Shown here: positions 53,463 through 63,404 of the stretch, in pieces | Numbering within the stretch: the stretch's first letter is position 1 | Layout of the letters: each line of letters opens with the position of its first letter | Source of the DNA: Caulobacter sp. 17J80-11 | GTDB taxonomy: Bacteria > Pseudomonadota > Alphaproteobacteria > Caulobacterales > Caulobacteraceae | Length of the DNA: 64,000 bases | Direction of reading: 5' to 3' | Assembly (NCBI RefSeq): GCF_014349105.1 | Contig: NZ_JACSJI010000002.1 | Coordinates: forward strand, 62,001 to 126,000 | The notes under the pieces: generated by a model | Databases searched by the model: none | What the model saw: only the letters and a program-made list of their open reading frames with translations | Told to the model about the DNA's origin: nothing | Program-made: the position numbers and the translations under genes

Positions 53463-53646
53463 TTGTCGCCTCCCCGAAAAACGGGATTGTGGAAGCCCCG
53501 CCCTTGATCGACGCGAGACGCTTGTGATCGAATGCGGTATCGGGGATTGTCATTTTTTGAACCCTCGCGGCCCATATCCTGCAGGGGACGCCCCGAGGAG
53601 GCGAGCGTGGCCCGATCCGGGCCCCGCCGGTGAGTGAGAAGCACTG

Positions 53647-54909
53647 ATGACGAAAGCCGCCAGCGGCGACACCAAGAGCACCCTCTACTGCTCCTTCTGC
53701 GGAAAGAGCCAGCACGAGGTGCGCAAGCTGATCGCCGGGCCCACCGTCTTCATCTGCGACGAGTGCGTCGAGCTCTGCATGGACATCATCCGTGAAGAGC
53801 ACAAGATCGCCTTCGTCAAATCCAAGGACGGGGTTCCCACGCCGAAAGAGATCCGCGAGGTTCTCGACGACTACGTGATCGGCCAGGACCACGCCAAGAA
53901 GGTGCTCTCGGTCGCGGTTCACAACCACTACAAGCGGCTGAACCACGCCCAGAAGAACAACGACGTCGAGCTGGCCAAGTCGAACATCCTGCTGATCGGG
54001 CCGACCGGCTCGGGCAAGACGCTGCTGGCCCAGACGCTGGCGCGCATCATCGACGTGCCCTTCACCATGGCCGACGCCACGACCCTGACCGAAGCCGGTT
54101 ACGTGGGCGAGGACGTCGAGAACATCGTGCTGAAGCTGCTGCAGGCGGCCGACTACAACGTCGAGCGGGCCCAGCGCGGCATCGTCTACATCGACGAAAT
54201 CGACAAGATCAGCCGCAAGTCCGACAACCCGTCCATCACCCGCGACGTGTCGGGCGAGGGCGTGCAGCAGGCGCTGCTGAAGATCATGGAAGGCACCGTC
54301 GCCTCCGTGCCGCCGCAGGGCGGGCGCAAGCATCCGCAGCAGGAGTTCCTGCAGGTCGACACCACCAACATCCTGTTCATCTGCGGCGGCGCCTTCGCCG
54401 GCCTGGAGAAGATCATCTCCGGCCGCGGCGCAGGCACCTCGATCGGCTTCGGGGCCAAGGTGAAGGATCCGGAGGAGCGCCGCACCGGCGAGGTGCTGCG
54501 CGGCGTCGAGCCGGACGACCTGATGCGCTTTGGTCTGATCCCCGAGTTCATCGGCCGTCTGCCGGTGCTGGCCACCCTCGAAGACCTGGACGAGACCGCC
54601 CTGGTCAAGATCCTGACCGAGCCCAAGAACGCCCTGGTCAAGCAGTACCAGCGCCTGTTCGAGATGGAGAACGTCGGCCTGACCTTCACCGACGACGCTC
54701 TGTCGGCGGTGGCCCGCAAGGCGATCTCCCGCAAGACCGGCGCGCGCGGCCTTCGTTCGATCCTGGAAGGCATCCTGCTCGAGACCATGTTCGAGCTGCC
54801 GACCTACCAGGGCGTGGAAGAGGTGGTGATCAACGCCGAGGTCATCGAAGGCCGGGCCCAGCCGCTGCTGATCTATGCCGAGCGGCGCGACAAGGGTGCG
54901 GCATCCTGA
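53647..54909 (+). CDS. clpX: ATP-dependent Clp protease ATPase subunit
   Basis: This 420-residue AAA+ unfoldase has the N-terminal C4 zinc-binding domain ([13 protein letters not shown] to CDECVELC), Walker A GPTGSGKT, Walker B YIDEID, the pore loop in [10 protein letters not shown], the IGF loop for ClpP docking (TSIGFGAKV), and sensor 2 GARGLRS. It selects and translocates substrates, including SsrA-tagged products of SmpB action, into ClpP. The ATG at 53647 is preceded by a GAGAAG purine run. Confidence 0.97.
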   Translation: MTKAASGDTKSTLYCSFCGKSQHEVRKLIAGPTVFICDECVELCMDIIREEHKIAFVKSKDGVPTPKEIREVLDDYVIGQDHAKKVLSVAVHNHYKRLNHAQKNNDVELAKSNILLIGPTGSGKTLLAQTLARIIDVPFTMADATTLTEAGYVGEDVENIVLKLLQAADYNVERAQRGIVYIDEIDKISRKSDNPSITRDVSGEGVQQALLKIMEGTVASVPPQGGRKHPQQEFLQVDTTNILFICGGAFAGLEKIISGRGAGTSIGFGAKVKDPEERRTGEVLRGVEPDDLMRFGLIPEFIGRLPVLATLEDLDETALVKILTEPKNALVKQYQRLFEMENVGLTFTDDALSAVARKAISRKTGARGLRSILEGILLETMFELPTYQGVEEVVINAEVIEGRAQPLLIYAERRDKGAAS

Positions 54910-54946
54910 CCAGAACGCGAGTTCTCCACAGGAAAACCTAGGCTTT

Positions 54947-54983
54947 AGCGGCGCGCCGGTCTCCGGCGCGCCGCTCTCTTTTT
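54947..54983 (+). terminator. Rho-independent terminator of clpX
   Basis: AGCGGCGCGCCGG and CCGGCGCGCCGCT form a 13-bp perfect stem with a TCT loop, followed by CTCTTTTT, 37 bases past the clpX stop. Confidence 0.92.
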
Positions 54984-55096
54984 GGAACGTTTTCCCCAGG
55001 TTCCGGCTTGTTTTCGCAGGCCAATCGCCCTTCAGGGGTGAGAACTTCCAGCGTGGCCGCGCAGGTGCGACGTTCTGGCTGCGTAACGCCGCTCCG

Positions 55097-55126
55097 CTTG
55101 AACGACGCTCTTCGGCGGCCACATAG
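55097..55126 (+). promoter_or_regulatory. Candidate sigma-32 heat-shock promoter of lon
   Basis: CTTGAA (55097-55102) matches the -35 box and CCACATAG, beginning 16 bases later at 55119, matches 5 to 6 positions of the CCCCATNT -10 box. It lies 113 bases before the lon ATG and after the clpX terminator. lon is a heat-shock gene in most Proteobacteria. Confidence 0.4.
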
Positions 55127-55238
55127 TCCCAGACAACAGCCTGCGGAATCGTGGGCGGGCTGCGGAAGCCGGCGCTTCGCCGGAACCCCGCGGTCTGAAC
55201 GGCCGGTGCGTTTTCGCCGGTCAGGGAGCAAGCATCAT

Positions 55239-57632
<2,394 letters not shown>

Positions 57633-57654
57633 AATCGACGCTGAATCGGTGGAA

Positions 57655-57687
57655 AAACGCCGTCCGGGGCCTCCCCGGGCGGCGTTT
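57655..57687 (+). terminator. Rho-independent terminator of lon
   Basis: AAACGCCGTCCGGGG and CCCCGGGCGGCGTTT pair over 15 positions with one G-T and a 3-base loop, 22 bases past the lon stop. Confidence 0.88.
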
Positions 57688-57692
57688 CTCCT

Positions 57693-57722
57693 TTGACGCA
57701 AAGGGAATCTGAGTTTCATACT
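57693..57722 (+). promoter_or_regulatory. Candidate promoter of hup
   Basis: TTGACG (57693-57698) is followed after 17 to 18 bases by TCATAC/CATACT. It lies just past the lon terminator and about 75 bases before the hup ATG. A GAATC site (57705-57709) sits in the spacer. Confidence 0.45.
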
Positions 57723-57792
57723 CCTCTCGAAACGACGTCGAATCGAGTCAAGGCACGACGTCGTCGCACCAGGAATAAGGGCTGGGAGATTC
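57705..57792 (+). promoter_or_regulatory. Cluster of GANTC sites and twin CGACGTCG palindromes in the hup leader
   Basis: Four GANTC sites occur within 88 bases: GAATC 57705-57709, GAATC 57740-57744, GAGTC 57745-57749 and GATTC 57788-57792. Two copies of ACGACGTCG (57732-57740 and 57755-57763) flank the middle pair, 23 bases apart. GANTC is the target of CcrM methylation in Caulobacterales, so cell-cycle control of hup is possible. Confidence 0.5.
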
Positions 57793-57796
57793 TGAG

Positions 57797-58072
57797 ATGA
57801 CGAAGGCCGAACTGATCGCCGCGATGGCGGACAAGGCTGGGCTGAGCAAGGACCAGGCGAAGAAGGCGGTCGACGCCTTCACCGATTGCGTGGTCGACGC
57901 CCTGAAGAAGGGCGAGGACGTGCGTCTGGTCGGCTTCGGCACCTTCGCTCCGGTGAAGCGCGCCGCCGGCATGGCCCGCAACCCGCGCACCGGCCAGCAG
58001 GTCGCGCGTCCGGCTTCGACCACCGCGCGCTTCCGCGTGGGCGAAGGCCTGAAGGGCGCCCTGAACGGCTAA
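57797..58072 (+). CDS. hup: DNA-binding protein HU
   Basis: This 91-residue histone-like protein bends and compacts DNA as a dimer. The N-terminal MTKAELIAAMADKAGLSK, the core VRLVGFGTFAPVKRAA and the DNA-binding beta arm RNPRTGQQVARPAS are all intact. It follows lon, as in many Proteobacteria. GGGAG lies 8 bases before the ATG and a GATTC site overlaps it. Confidence 0.97.
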   Translation: MTKAELIAAMADKAGLSKDQAKKAVDAFTDCVVDALKKGEDVRLVGFGTFAPVKRAAGMARNPRTGQQVARPASTTARFRVGEGLKGALNG

Positions 58073-58097
58073 TCCGTTCAAGGTCGAAAGACAGGGG

Positions 58098-58123
58098 AGG
58101 GCGCGGAGCTTCCGCGCCCTTTT
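58098..58123 (+). terminator. Rho-independent terminator of hup
   Basis: AGGGCGCGGA and TCCGCGCCCT form a 10-bp perfect stem with a GCT loop, followed by TTT. It lies 25 bases past the hup stop and 5 bases before tRNA-Val. Confidence 0.9.
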
Positions 58124-58128
58124 CCTTT

Positions 58129-58203
58129 GGGCGGCTAGCTCAGCGGTAGAGCGGCTGGTTTACACCCAGTAGGTCGGGGGTTCGATCCCCTCGCCGCCCA
58201 CCA
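58129..58203 (+). tRNA. tRNA-Val(TAC)
   Basis: The acceptor GGGCGGC pairs with GCCGCCC, the D arm is AGCTCAGCGGTAGAGC, the anticodon loop TTTACAC shows TAC, and the T arm has GGTTCGATCC. CCA is encoded at 58201-58203. Confidence 0.97.
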
Positions 58204-58249
58204 TCTTCCTTCGCCCCGGAGCTTCGCACGACGGGAGGAGGGCGAATGA

Positions 58250-58284
58250 AAAACGCCGCCGCGAGAGCCTCGCGGCGGCGTTTT
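58250..58284. terminator. Bidirectional terminator between tRNA-Val and the autotransporter gene
   Basis: AAAACGCCGCCGCGA and TCGCGGCGGCGTTTT form a 15-bp perfect stem with a 5-base loop. A-rich and T-rich ends let it stop transcripts from both sides. Confidence 0.9.
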
Positions 58285-58307
58285 CGTTTCCAGCCCGTGG
58301 CTTGCGC

Positions 58308-61300
58308 TTAGAAGCGGAAGCCGGCCCGCAGCAGCAGGGAGTAGCGGGCGTAGTCGTCGAGCAGCTCCGCGCCGCCTTCCAGGGCCAGGAAGCCCAGGGT
58401 GTTCCCCGACAGCAGGCGGAAGCCGATGATCGGGCCGCCGCCGCTCAGCTCGTCCGCCTTCAGCACGAAGGACGGCGAGGAGGCCGAGGCGCTGCGGAAG
58501 CGGGCGATGGTCTCGCCGGCGTCGAAGCTGATGTTCTGGCGCCAGCCGAGCCTCAGTTCCGGGGTCAGCCAGCCCTGGGTGCCGAAGCGGCCGCCGAAGT
58601 TGAGCGCGGCGATGCCGGTCAGCATGTGGCCGTCGCGCCCGTCGACGATCAGGTCGAAGCCGTTGCCGCCGCCGCTCTCCTGGCGCTCTTCCTCGCTCAG
58701 GTAGAAGTAGTCCAGCGTGGCCTCGGGGCGCATGTACCAGCGGCGGCCGAACTTCTTCTCGTAGCTGGCGCCGGCGCCGGCGGAGAAGGTGAAGCCGTTC
58801 CAGTCGGCCTCGGTCGTGCGGTTCAGGCCGGCGCCGATCAGCTGGCGGGTGCTGTCGAACATGGCGTAACCAGCCGCGGCGCGCGCCCAGCCGCGCCAGT
58901 TCTCGCCCGCGCCGCGCCAGTAGGCGCCGAGCTCGAAGAGCTGGGAGCTGAGGTTCTCGTCGCCGGCCGACTGCGGGTCTTCGATGTCCGACGAGGTGAA
59001 GGCGGTCGACAGGCCGAAGGCGCCCATGTTGGTGCCGCGCTCGAGGCCGCCGGCGATGCCGAAGCCTTCCGAACGGAACCCGTAGGACAGGTTCTTTTCC
59101 TTGTCGGCGTAGAAGTTGATCTCCTGGATCCAGCCCGTGGTTTCGCCGAGCGGGGCTTCCGGCCGCGGATCGGACAGGGCGCGAGTGACCGCGTCGACGC
59201 CCGAGGCCAGCGACAGCAGGGTGCCGCCGGAGTGGTCGGGCAGCATCTGGCTGTAGAGCTGGAAGAAGCCGTCGCGGTCCAGCTGGGCCAGGAAGGCCGA
59301 GCCGAGGGCGCTGTCGGTCTGCAGGGCGTTGTAGATCGCGTCGTAGGCCGCAGCCTCCGAGGCGATCATGCCGGCCTCGGCCGCCGTGCGACGGTCCAGC
59401 TGAAGGATCAGCTGGTTGCCCGTGCGGCTGATGTCCGGGACGTACAGGTAGGGCGTGTTGTTGGTCAGCTCGCTGATATCGATCGAGCCGACGTTCAGGG
59501 TCGTCGCGTCCACCAGGACGAACTGGGCGGTCGGGTCGCTGAGCAGGTCGGTCAGGCGCACGCCGAGGGTGGCGCCGTTCGCGAAGGTCGCGGTTCCGGA
59601 CACGTTGAAGCGGGTCGAGCCCGAGGTGGTCGGGTCGACGGTGAAGATCAGTTCGCCGCCCCCTTCCACGGTCAGGTTGGTCAGGGAGAGGGCGGAGGTG
59701 TTGCGGGCCTCCAGCACGCCCTTGTGCACGGTGATGTCGAGCAGGCCGTCGCTGTCGGTCAGCACGCCGCGGACTTCGCCGGCCGCCGTGCCTTCGCCGA
59801 TCACCAGGACGTCGGCGCCGGCCCCGAAGGAGACGTCGCCGATCAGGCGGCCGTTGGCGATCTCGAGGCGGTCGGCGCCCGAGCCGAGGCGCACGGCCCC
59901 GATGATGTCCGACTCGTCGGCGTCGTCCACGCCGTCGGCGTCGGCGTCGGCGTCGGCCTTGCCGTCCGCGCCGTCGTCGCCGTCGTTCACGCCCCACTGA
60001 CGGATGACCACGCCGCCAGTGTTGGCGCTGACGTCGATGGCGACCGCCTTGCCGGTCACCGTCTCATTGCTGGCGTCGGTGTCGGCGTCGTCGGTGTCCT
60101 CGGCGTCGTCGGTGCCGACCACGCCGGCGCGGATCTTGCCGGTGTTCTCGATGCGGTCGACCGTGCCCGACTGGTCGCGGATGGCGATGGCGTCGCCCTT
60201 GTCGCCGCTGACGGTGGCCTGGATCAGGCCGGTCTTCTCGTTGCGGATCACGCCCTGCGGCTGGCCGAGACCGATCGTGGCCCCGTTGGCGATGTCGATG
60301 GCGATGGCGTTCTTGGCGTCGTCGCCGTTCTTCTCGGCCTGGATCACGCCGCTGTTGCGGATCTCGCCGGTCGAGGCGGTGGCGTTGAACTTCAGGGCGG
60401 TGGAGGTGCCGTCCCAGGAGATCGAATGGATGGTGCCGGTGTTGCGCACGCCGCCGTCCACCGTGACCGCCTGGCCGCCGGTGACGCCGATCGCCAGCGC
60501 GGTCGCGTCCACGTCGTCATAGACGCCCAGTCCGTTGATGGTGCCCTTGTTCACCAGGCCGTAGGCGTTGTCGCCGGTCCCGACCGGGCTCAGCGTCACG
60601 GTCTGGGTGGTCGAGCCGACCTGCACGCCCGGAGCCGCGCCCCAGCTGGTGATGTTGGCGGTGGTCTCGTCGGTGTCCTTGACGCCGTCGTCGTCCTCGT
60701 CGTCGTCGTTCGGGTCGAGGTTCGGCTGCGCGGCGTCGAACAGCACGCCGCCGGCCACGTCGGCGCCGATCGCGACGGCCGGGCCGCCCTGCAGCAGGTC
60801 GTCCGCGTCGAGCTGGTCGCGCAGCGCCTTCGTCGGCGGGCGGGTGTTGTAGCGGTAGCCGGTCGAGGAGATCTGGCCGTCGATGGTCAGCGCGCCGCCG
60901 ACGTCGCCGTTGATGACCGCGCCGCTGGTGTTGCCGCCCAGGGTGGTGATGGTGCCGCCCAGCTTGACGTTGCCGGTGACGCCGCCCTCGACCAGCACGC
61001 CGTAGCCGTTGTTGCCGGTCAGGCGGATGATGCCGTTGTTGGTGAGGTTGCCCTGCAGGACCGGCTCGATCCGGATGCCGTAGGACTCGTTGCCCTCGAT
61101 GTCGATCGCGGCGGCCTTGTTGTTCGTGACGTTGCCGACCAGCGGCGAGGCGCCCGTGACCCGGATGCCGTAACGGCCGGTGCCGGTCGCGAAGGGACCG
61201 TCGAGGTCGCCGTCGGGCAACAGCGGGCCCGAGCCGTCGGGGTCGACGTCGGTGGGCGTGTAGTTGTCCTTGACGGTGATGTTGCCCGTGTTGGTCACGT

Positions 61301-61595
61301 TGCCGGTGAAACCGCCCTGAACCAGCACGCCGGTGGCGCCGTCCGTGGCGTTCTCCATGGTGACCGAGCCCTCGTTCACCACGCTGTTGTTGCTGTTCAG
61401 CGTGACGGCGGCGCCGGTGGAGAGCTTCACCTTGCCGGTGGACGTGATCTTCACGTCGTCCGCGGTCGAGGTGGGCGTCGCAGTCGCGGTTGCGATCGGG
61501 GTGGTTCGTTCGGTCGAGACCGACGTCTCAGCGAGGGCGGTCTGGGCGATGCACAAAGGCCCCAGCGCGGCCGCGGTCGCGAGCATCTTACGCAT
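58308..61595 (-). CDS. Autotransporter-like outer membrane protein with Asp-rich passenger
   Basis: This 1095-residue protein has a signal peptide (MRKMLATAAALGPLCIAQTALA), a passenger of repeated beta-strand units with the pattern NTGxI, NxGxI and GVLVEGGVTGNV, as in beta-helices, and a C-terminal autotransporter barrel of about 280 residues ending in Phe (LLLRAGFRF). Three Asp-rich inserts (for example DPNDDDEDDDGVKD) may bind calcium. AGGGGTT precedes the ATG at 61595. It probably acts in adhesion or surface structure. It could also be a passenger that stays cell-bound. Confidence 0.9.
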   Translation of the reverse strand: MRKMLATAAALGPLCIAQTALAETSVSTERTTPIATATATPTSTADDVKITSTGKVKLSTGAAVTLNSNNSVVNEGSVTMENATDGATGVLVQGGFTGNVTNTGNITVKDNYTPTDVDPDGSGPLLPDGDLDGPFATGTGRYGIRVTGASPLVGNVTNNKAAAIDIEGNESYGIRIEPVLQGNLTNNGIIRLTGNNGYGVLVEGGVTGNVKLGGTITTLGGNTSGAVINGDVGGALTIDGQISSTGYRYNTRPPTKALRDQLDADDLLQGGPAVAIGADVAGGVLFDAAQPNLDPNDDDEDDDGVKDTDETTANITSWGAAPGVQVGSTTQTVTLSPVGTGDNAYGLVNKGTINGLGVYDDVDATALAIGVTGGQAVTVDGGVRNTGTIHSISWDGTSTALKFNATASTGEIRNSGVIQAEKNGDDAKNAIAIDIANGATIGLGQPQGVIRNEKTGLIQATVSGDKGDAIAIRDQSGTVDRIENTGKIRAGVVGTDDAEDTDDADTDASNETVTGKAVAIDVSANTGGVVIRQWGVNDGDDGADGKADADADADGVDDADESDIIGAVRLGSGADRLEIANGRLIGDVSFGAGADVLVIGEGTAAGEVRGVLTDSDGLLDITVHKGVLEARNTSALSLTNLTVEGGGELIFTVDPTTSGSTRFNVSGTATFANGATLGVRLTDLLSDPTAQFVLVDATTLNVGSIDISELTNNTPYLYVPDISRTGNQLILQLDRRTAAEAGMIASEAAAYDAIYNALQTDSALGSAFLAQLDRDGFFQLYSQMLPDHSGGTLLSLASGVDAVTRALSDPRPEAPLGETTGWIQEINFYADKEKNLSYGFRSEGFGIAGGLERGTNMGAFGLSTAFTSSDIEDPQSAGDENLSSQLFELGAYWRGAGENWRGWARAAAGYAMFDSTRQLIGAGLNRTTEADWNGFTFSAGAGASYEKKFGRRWYMRPEATLDYFYLSEEERQESGGGNGFDLIVDGRDGHMLTGIAALNFGGRFGTQGWLTPELRLGWRQNISFDAGETIARFRSASASSPSFVLKADELSGGGPIIGFRLLSGNTLGFLALEGGAELLDDYARYSLLLRAGFRF
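59934..59957. repeat. GTCGGC hexanucleotide repeat, four units, inside the autotransporter gene
   Basis: Four perfect GTCGGC units lie in frame and encode alternating Asp-Ala on the minus strand. Slippage would change the linker by two residues per unit without a frameshift. Confidence 0.85.
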
Positions 61596-61837
61596 TGTCG
61601 ATAACCCCTGGTCAGAAACCCGAACGAACGCGCGGCGGCGAACGGTCACGCTTGCGCCCCAGCTTTCGCCACAATGCGGCGAATGCGTGGCAGTACGCCA
61701 CAGCTTTCTAGTCCGAAACGGCTCAGCCGCCTACGCCATAATTAACGCCGTGACGCTTCTCGGGCGCGCTTCGGCCGAGCTGTCGCGACCCGGTCGCACT
61801 TTCATGCGTTGTTGCGCGGAAGACAGTGAGAGCGGCG

Positions 61838-63070
61838 ATGGCTTACGGCGTGCGCGAGCGTGAGTTTTCCTGGTTTCCGGGGGGCGATCCGGAGGCCACG
61901 CGCGCCCGGCTGGGCCTGCACGCGTCGGACGCCGGCCCGCATCTGGTCGACGTCACCATGCTCTATGCGCCCCGTAGCGGGGGTGTGAAGCGCTACCTGA
62001 ACGCCAAGCGGGCGTGGGTGAGCGTTAACCGTCCGAAACTGCGGCACTCTCTGGTCGTCCCGGGCGCCCGCACCGGCTCGGACGGCGCCGGCGTGGTCAC
62101 CTTGCACGCGCCGCCGCTGCCGTTCGGCGACGGCTATCGATGGCCCTCGAACGTGAGGAAATGGACGACGGCGCTGGAGGTGCTGCGGCCCACGGTGATC
62201 GAGGCGGGCGATCCCTATGCGCCCGGCCAGGCCGCGCTCGAGGCCGGTCAGGCCTGCGGCGTGCCGGTGGTCGGGTTCTGCCACTCCGATCCGGCGGCCC
62301 TGGCCGCCCTTCACCTGGGCGAATGGGCCAAGCGGCCGGTGGAGAAGCGCTGGGCGCGGCTGTTCTGCCAGTTCGACCGGGTGGTGGCGCCCAGCCGGTT
62401 CATCGCCAGCCGCCTTTACGACGCCGGCGTGGAGCGGGTGGTCTGCCGCCCGCTGGGCGTGGACGTGCAGACCTTCGTGCCCGATCGGCGCGACCCGGCC
62501 TGGCTACGCCGGCGGCTGGACCTTCCGGCCGACGCGCGGGTGCTGGTGTTCGCCGGCCGCCCGGCCAAGGAGAAGAACATCGACGTGCTGATCGAGGCGG
62601 TGCAGCGCCTGGGGGCGCCGTACGTGCTGGTGCTGGTGGGGGCGGGATCGGGCCTGCCCGCGGAGCCGGGCGTGATCTGCCTGCCCTACGAGCGGGACCC
62701 GCGCGCCCTGGTGCGCCTGCTCTCCAGCTGCGACGCCTTCGTCCACGCCAACGATCGCGAGCCGTTCGGCCTGGTGGTGCTGGAGGCGATGGCCTGCGGC
62801 CTGCCGGTCGTGGGCGTCGCGTCCGGCGGCGTGGCCGAGACAGTGGATGCGACGGTGGGATCGCTGGCCCCCTCGGCGGCGCCGGAGGATTTCGCCGAGG
62901 CGGTGGAGGCGCTGTTCGATCGGGACCTGGCCCAGCTGGGGCAGGCGGCGCGGGCGCGCGCGGTCGAGTTGTTCGCGTGGGAGCGCGTGTTCGGAGATCT
63001 AGGCGGCCTCTACGCCGAGCTGTCCGGCGAGCCGGCCTTTACAGGTGTGCAGGGGGCGGCGGCGCACTGA
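61838..63070 (+). CDS. GT4-family glycosyltransferase
   Basis: This 410-residue enzyme has two Rossmann domains. The N-terminal acceptor half has VDVTMLYAPRSGGVKRYL; the C-terminal donor half has LVFAGRPAKEKNIDVLIEAV and EPFGLVVLEAMACGLPVVG, the EX7E motif of retaining GT-B enzymes. It uses a nucleotide sugar or similar donor; the product is unknown. ATG 61838 or GTG 61826 could be the start. It is divergent from the autotransporter gene across about 240 bases, so surface-glycan assembly is plausible. Confidence 0.9.
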   Translation: MAYGVREREFSWFPGGDPEATRARLGLHASDAGPHLVDVTMLYAPRSGGVKRYLNAKRAWVSVNRPKLRHSLVVPGARTGSDGAGVVTLHAPPLPFGDGYRWPSNVRKWTTALEVLRPTVIEAGDPYAPGQAALEAGQACGVPVVGFCHSDPAALAALHLGEWAKRPVEKRWARLFCQFDRVVAPSRFIASRLYDAGVERVVCRPLGVDVQTFVPDRRDPAWLRRRLDLPADARVLVFAGRPAKEKNIDVLIEAVQRLGAPYVLVLVGAGSGLPAEPGVICLPYERDPRALVRLLSSCDAFVHANDREPFGLVVLEAMACGLPVVGVASGGVAETVDATVGSLAPSAAPEDFAEAVEALFDRDLAQLGQAARARAVELFAWERVFGDLGGLYAELSGEPAFTGVQGAAAH

Positions 63071-63099
63071 GCGCGGCGAAGTTCGCAGAGAAGCGAAAG

Positions 63100-63176
63100 T
63101 GGCGCGAGTGACGGGGCTCGAACCCGCGACCTCCGGCGTGACAGGCCGGCACTCTAACCAACTGAGCTACACCCGC
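63100..63176 (-). tRNA. tRNA-Asp(GTC), copy 1
   Basis: Read on the minus strand, the acceptor GCGGGTG pairs with CACTCGC, the anticodon loop CTGTCAC shows GTC, and GCCA closes the 3' end. Length is 77 bases. It differs from the next copy by one base at position 25 of the D stem (T here, giving a G-T pair). Confidence 0.97.
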
Positions 63177-63226
63177 GCATGGAGGCGGAGAGCGCCGACT
63201 TTCGATCTCTTGCGAGCTTAGTAAAG

Positions 63227-63303
<77 letters not shown>

Positions 63304-63404
63304 GCATCGGAGCGTGGCCCCGACGAGGCGCGCTTCTTAGGCGGGCGGCCGGACCCCTGTCAACCGCGTCTCCGACGAAAAAAGCGAGATGGTCGAGACC
63401 GGCG

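Larger units (their letters stand above)
54910..55238 (+). other. clpX-lon intergenic region
   Basis: This 329-base stretch holds no gene that I can support. It contains the clpX terminator (54947-54983), a candidate heat-shock promoter (55097-55126), a small hairpin GGCGCTTCGCC near 55171, and the lon leader with a weak AGGGAG about 11 bases before the ATG. One open frame crosses it in phase with lon, but it has no good start and an Arg-rich composition. Confidence 0.7.

Noticed and set aside
53543-53575. TTGAA and CCCATAT upstream of clpX as a heat-shock promoter
   Set aside because: The spacer is only about 9 bases, too short for sigma-32 boxes.
55008-55238. An N-terminal extension of Lon from an earlier in-frame start
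   Set aside because: The extra 77 residues are Arg/Ser-rich, lack family similarity and span the leader and promoter; the [14 protein letters not shown] start is standard.
58302-61604. A 1100-codon forward frame opposite the autotransporter gene
   Set aside because: It is rich in Val, Gly, Asp and Arg without any signal or domain; the minus strand has a signal peptide, repeats and a beta-barrel with terminal Phe.
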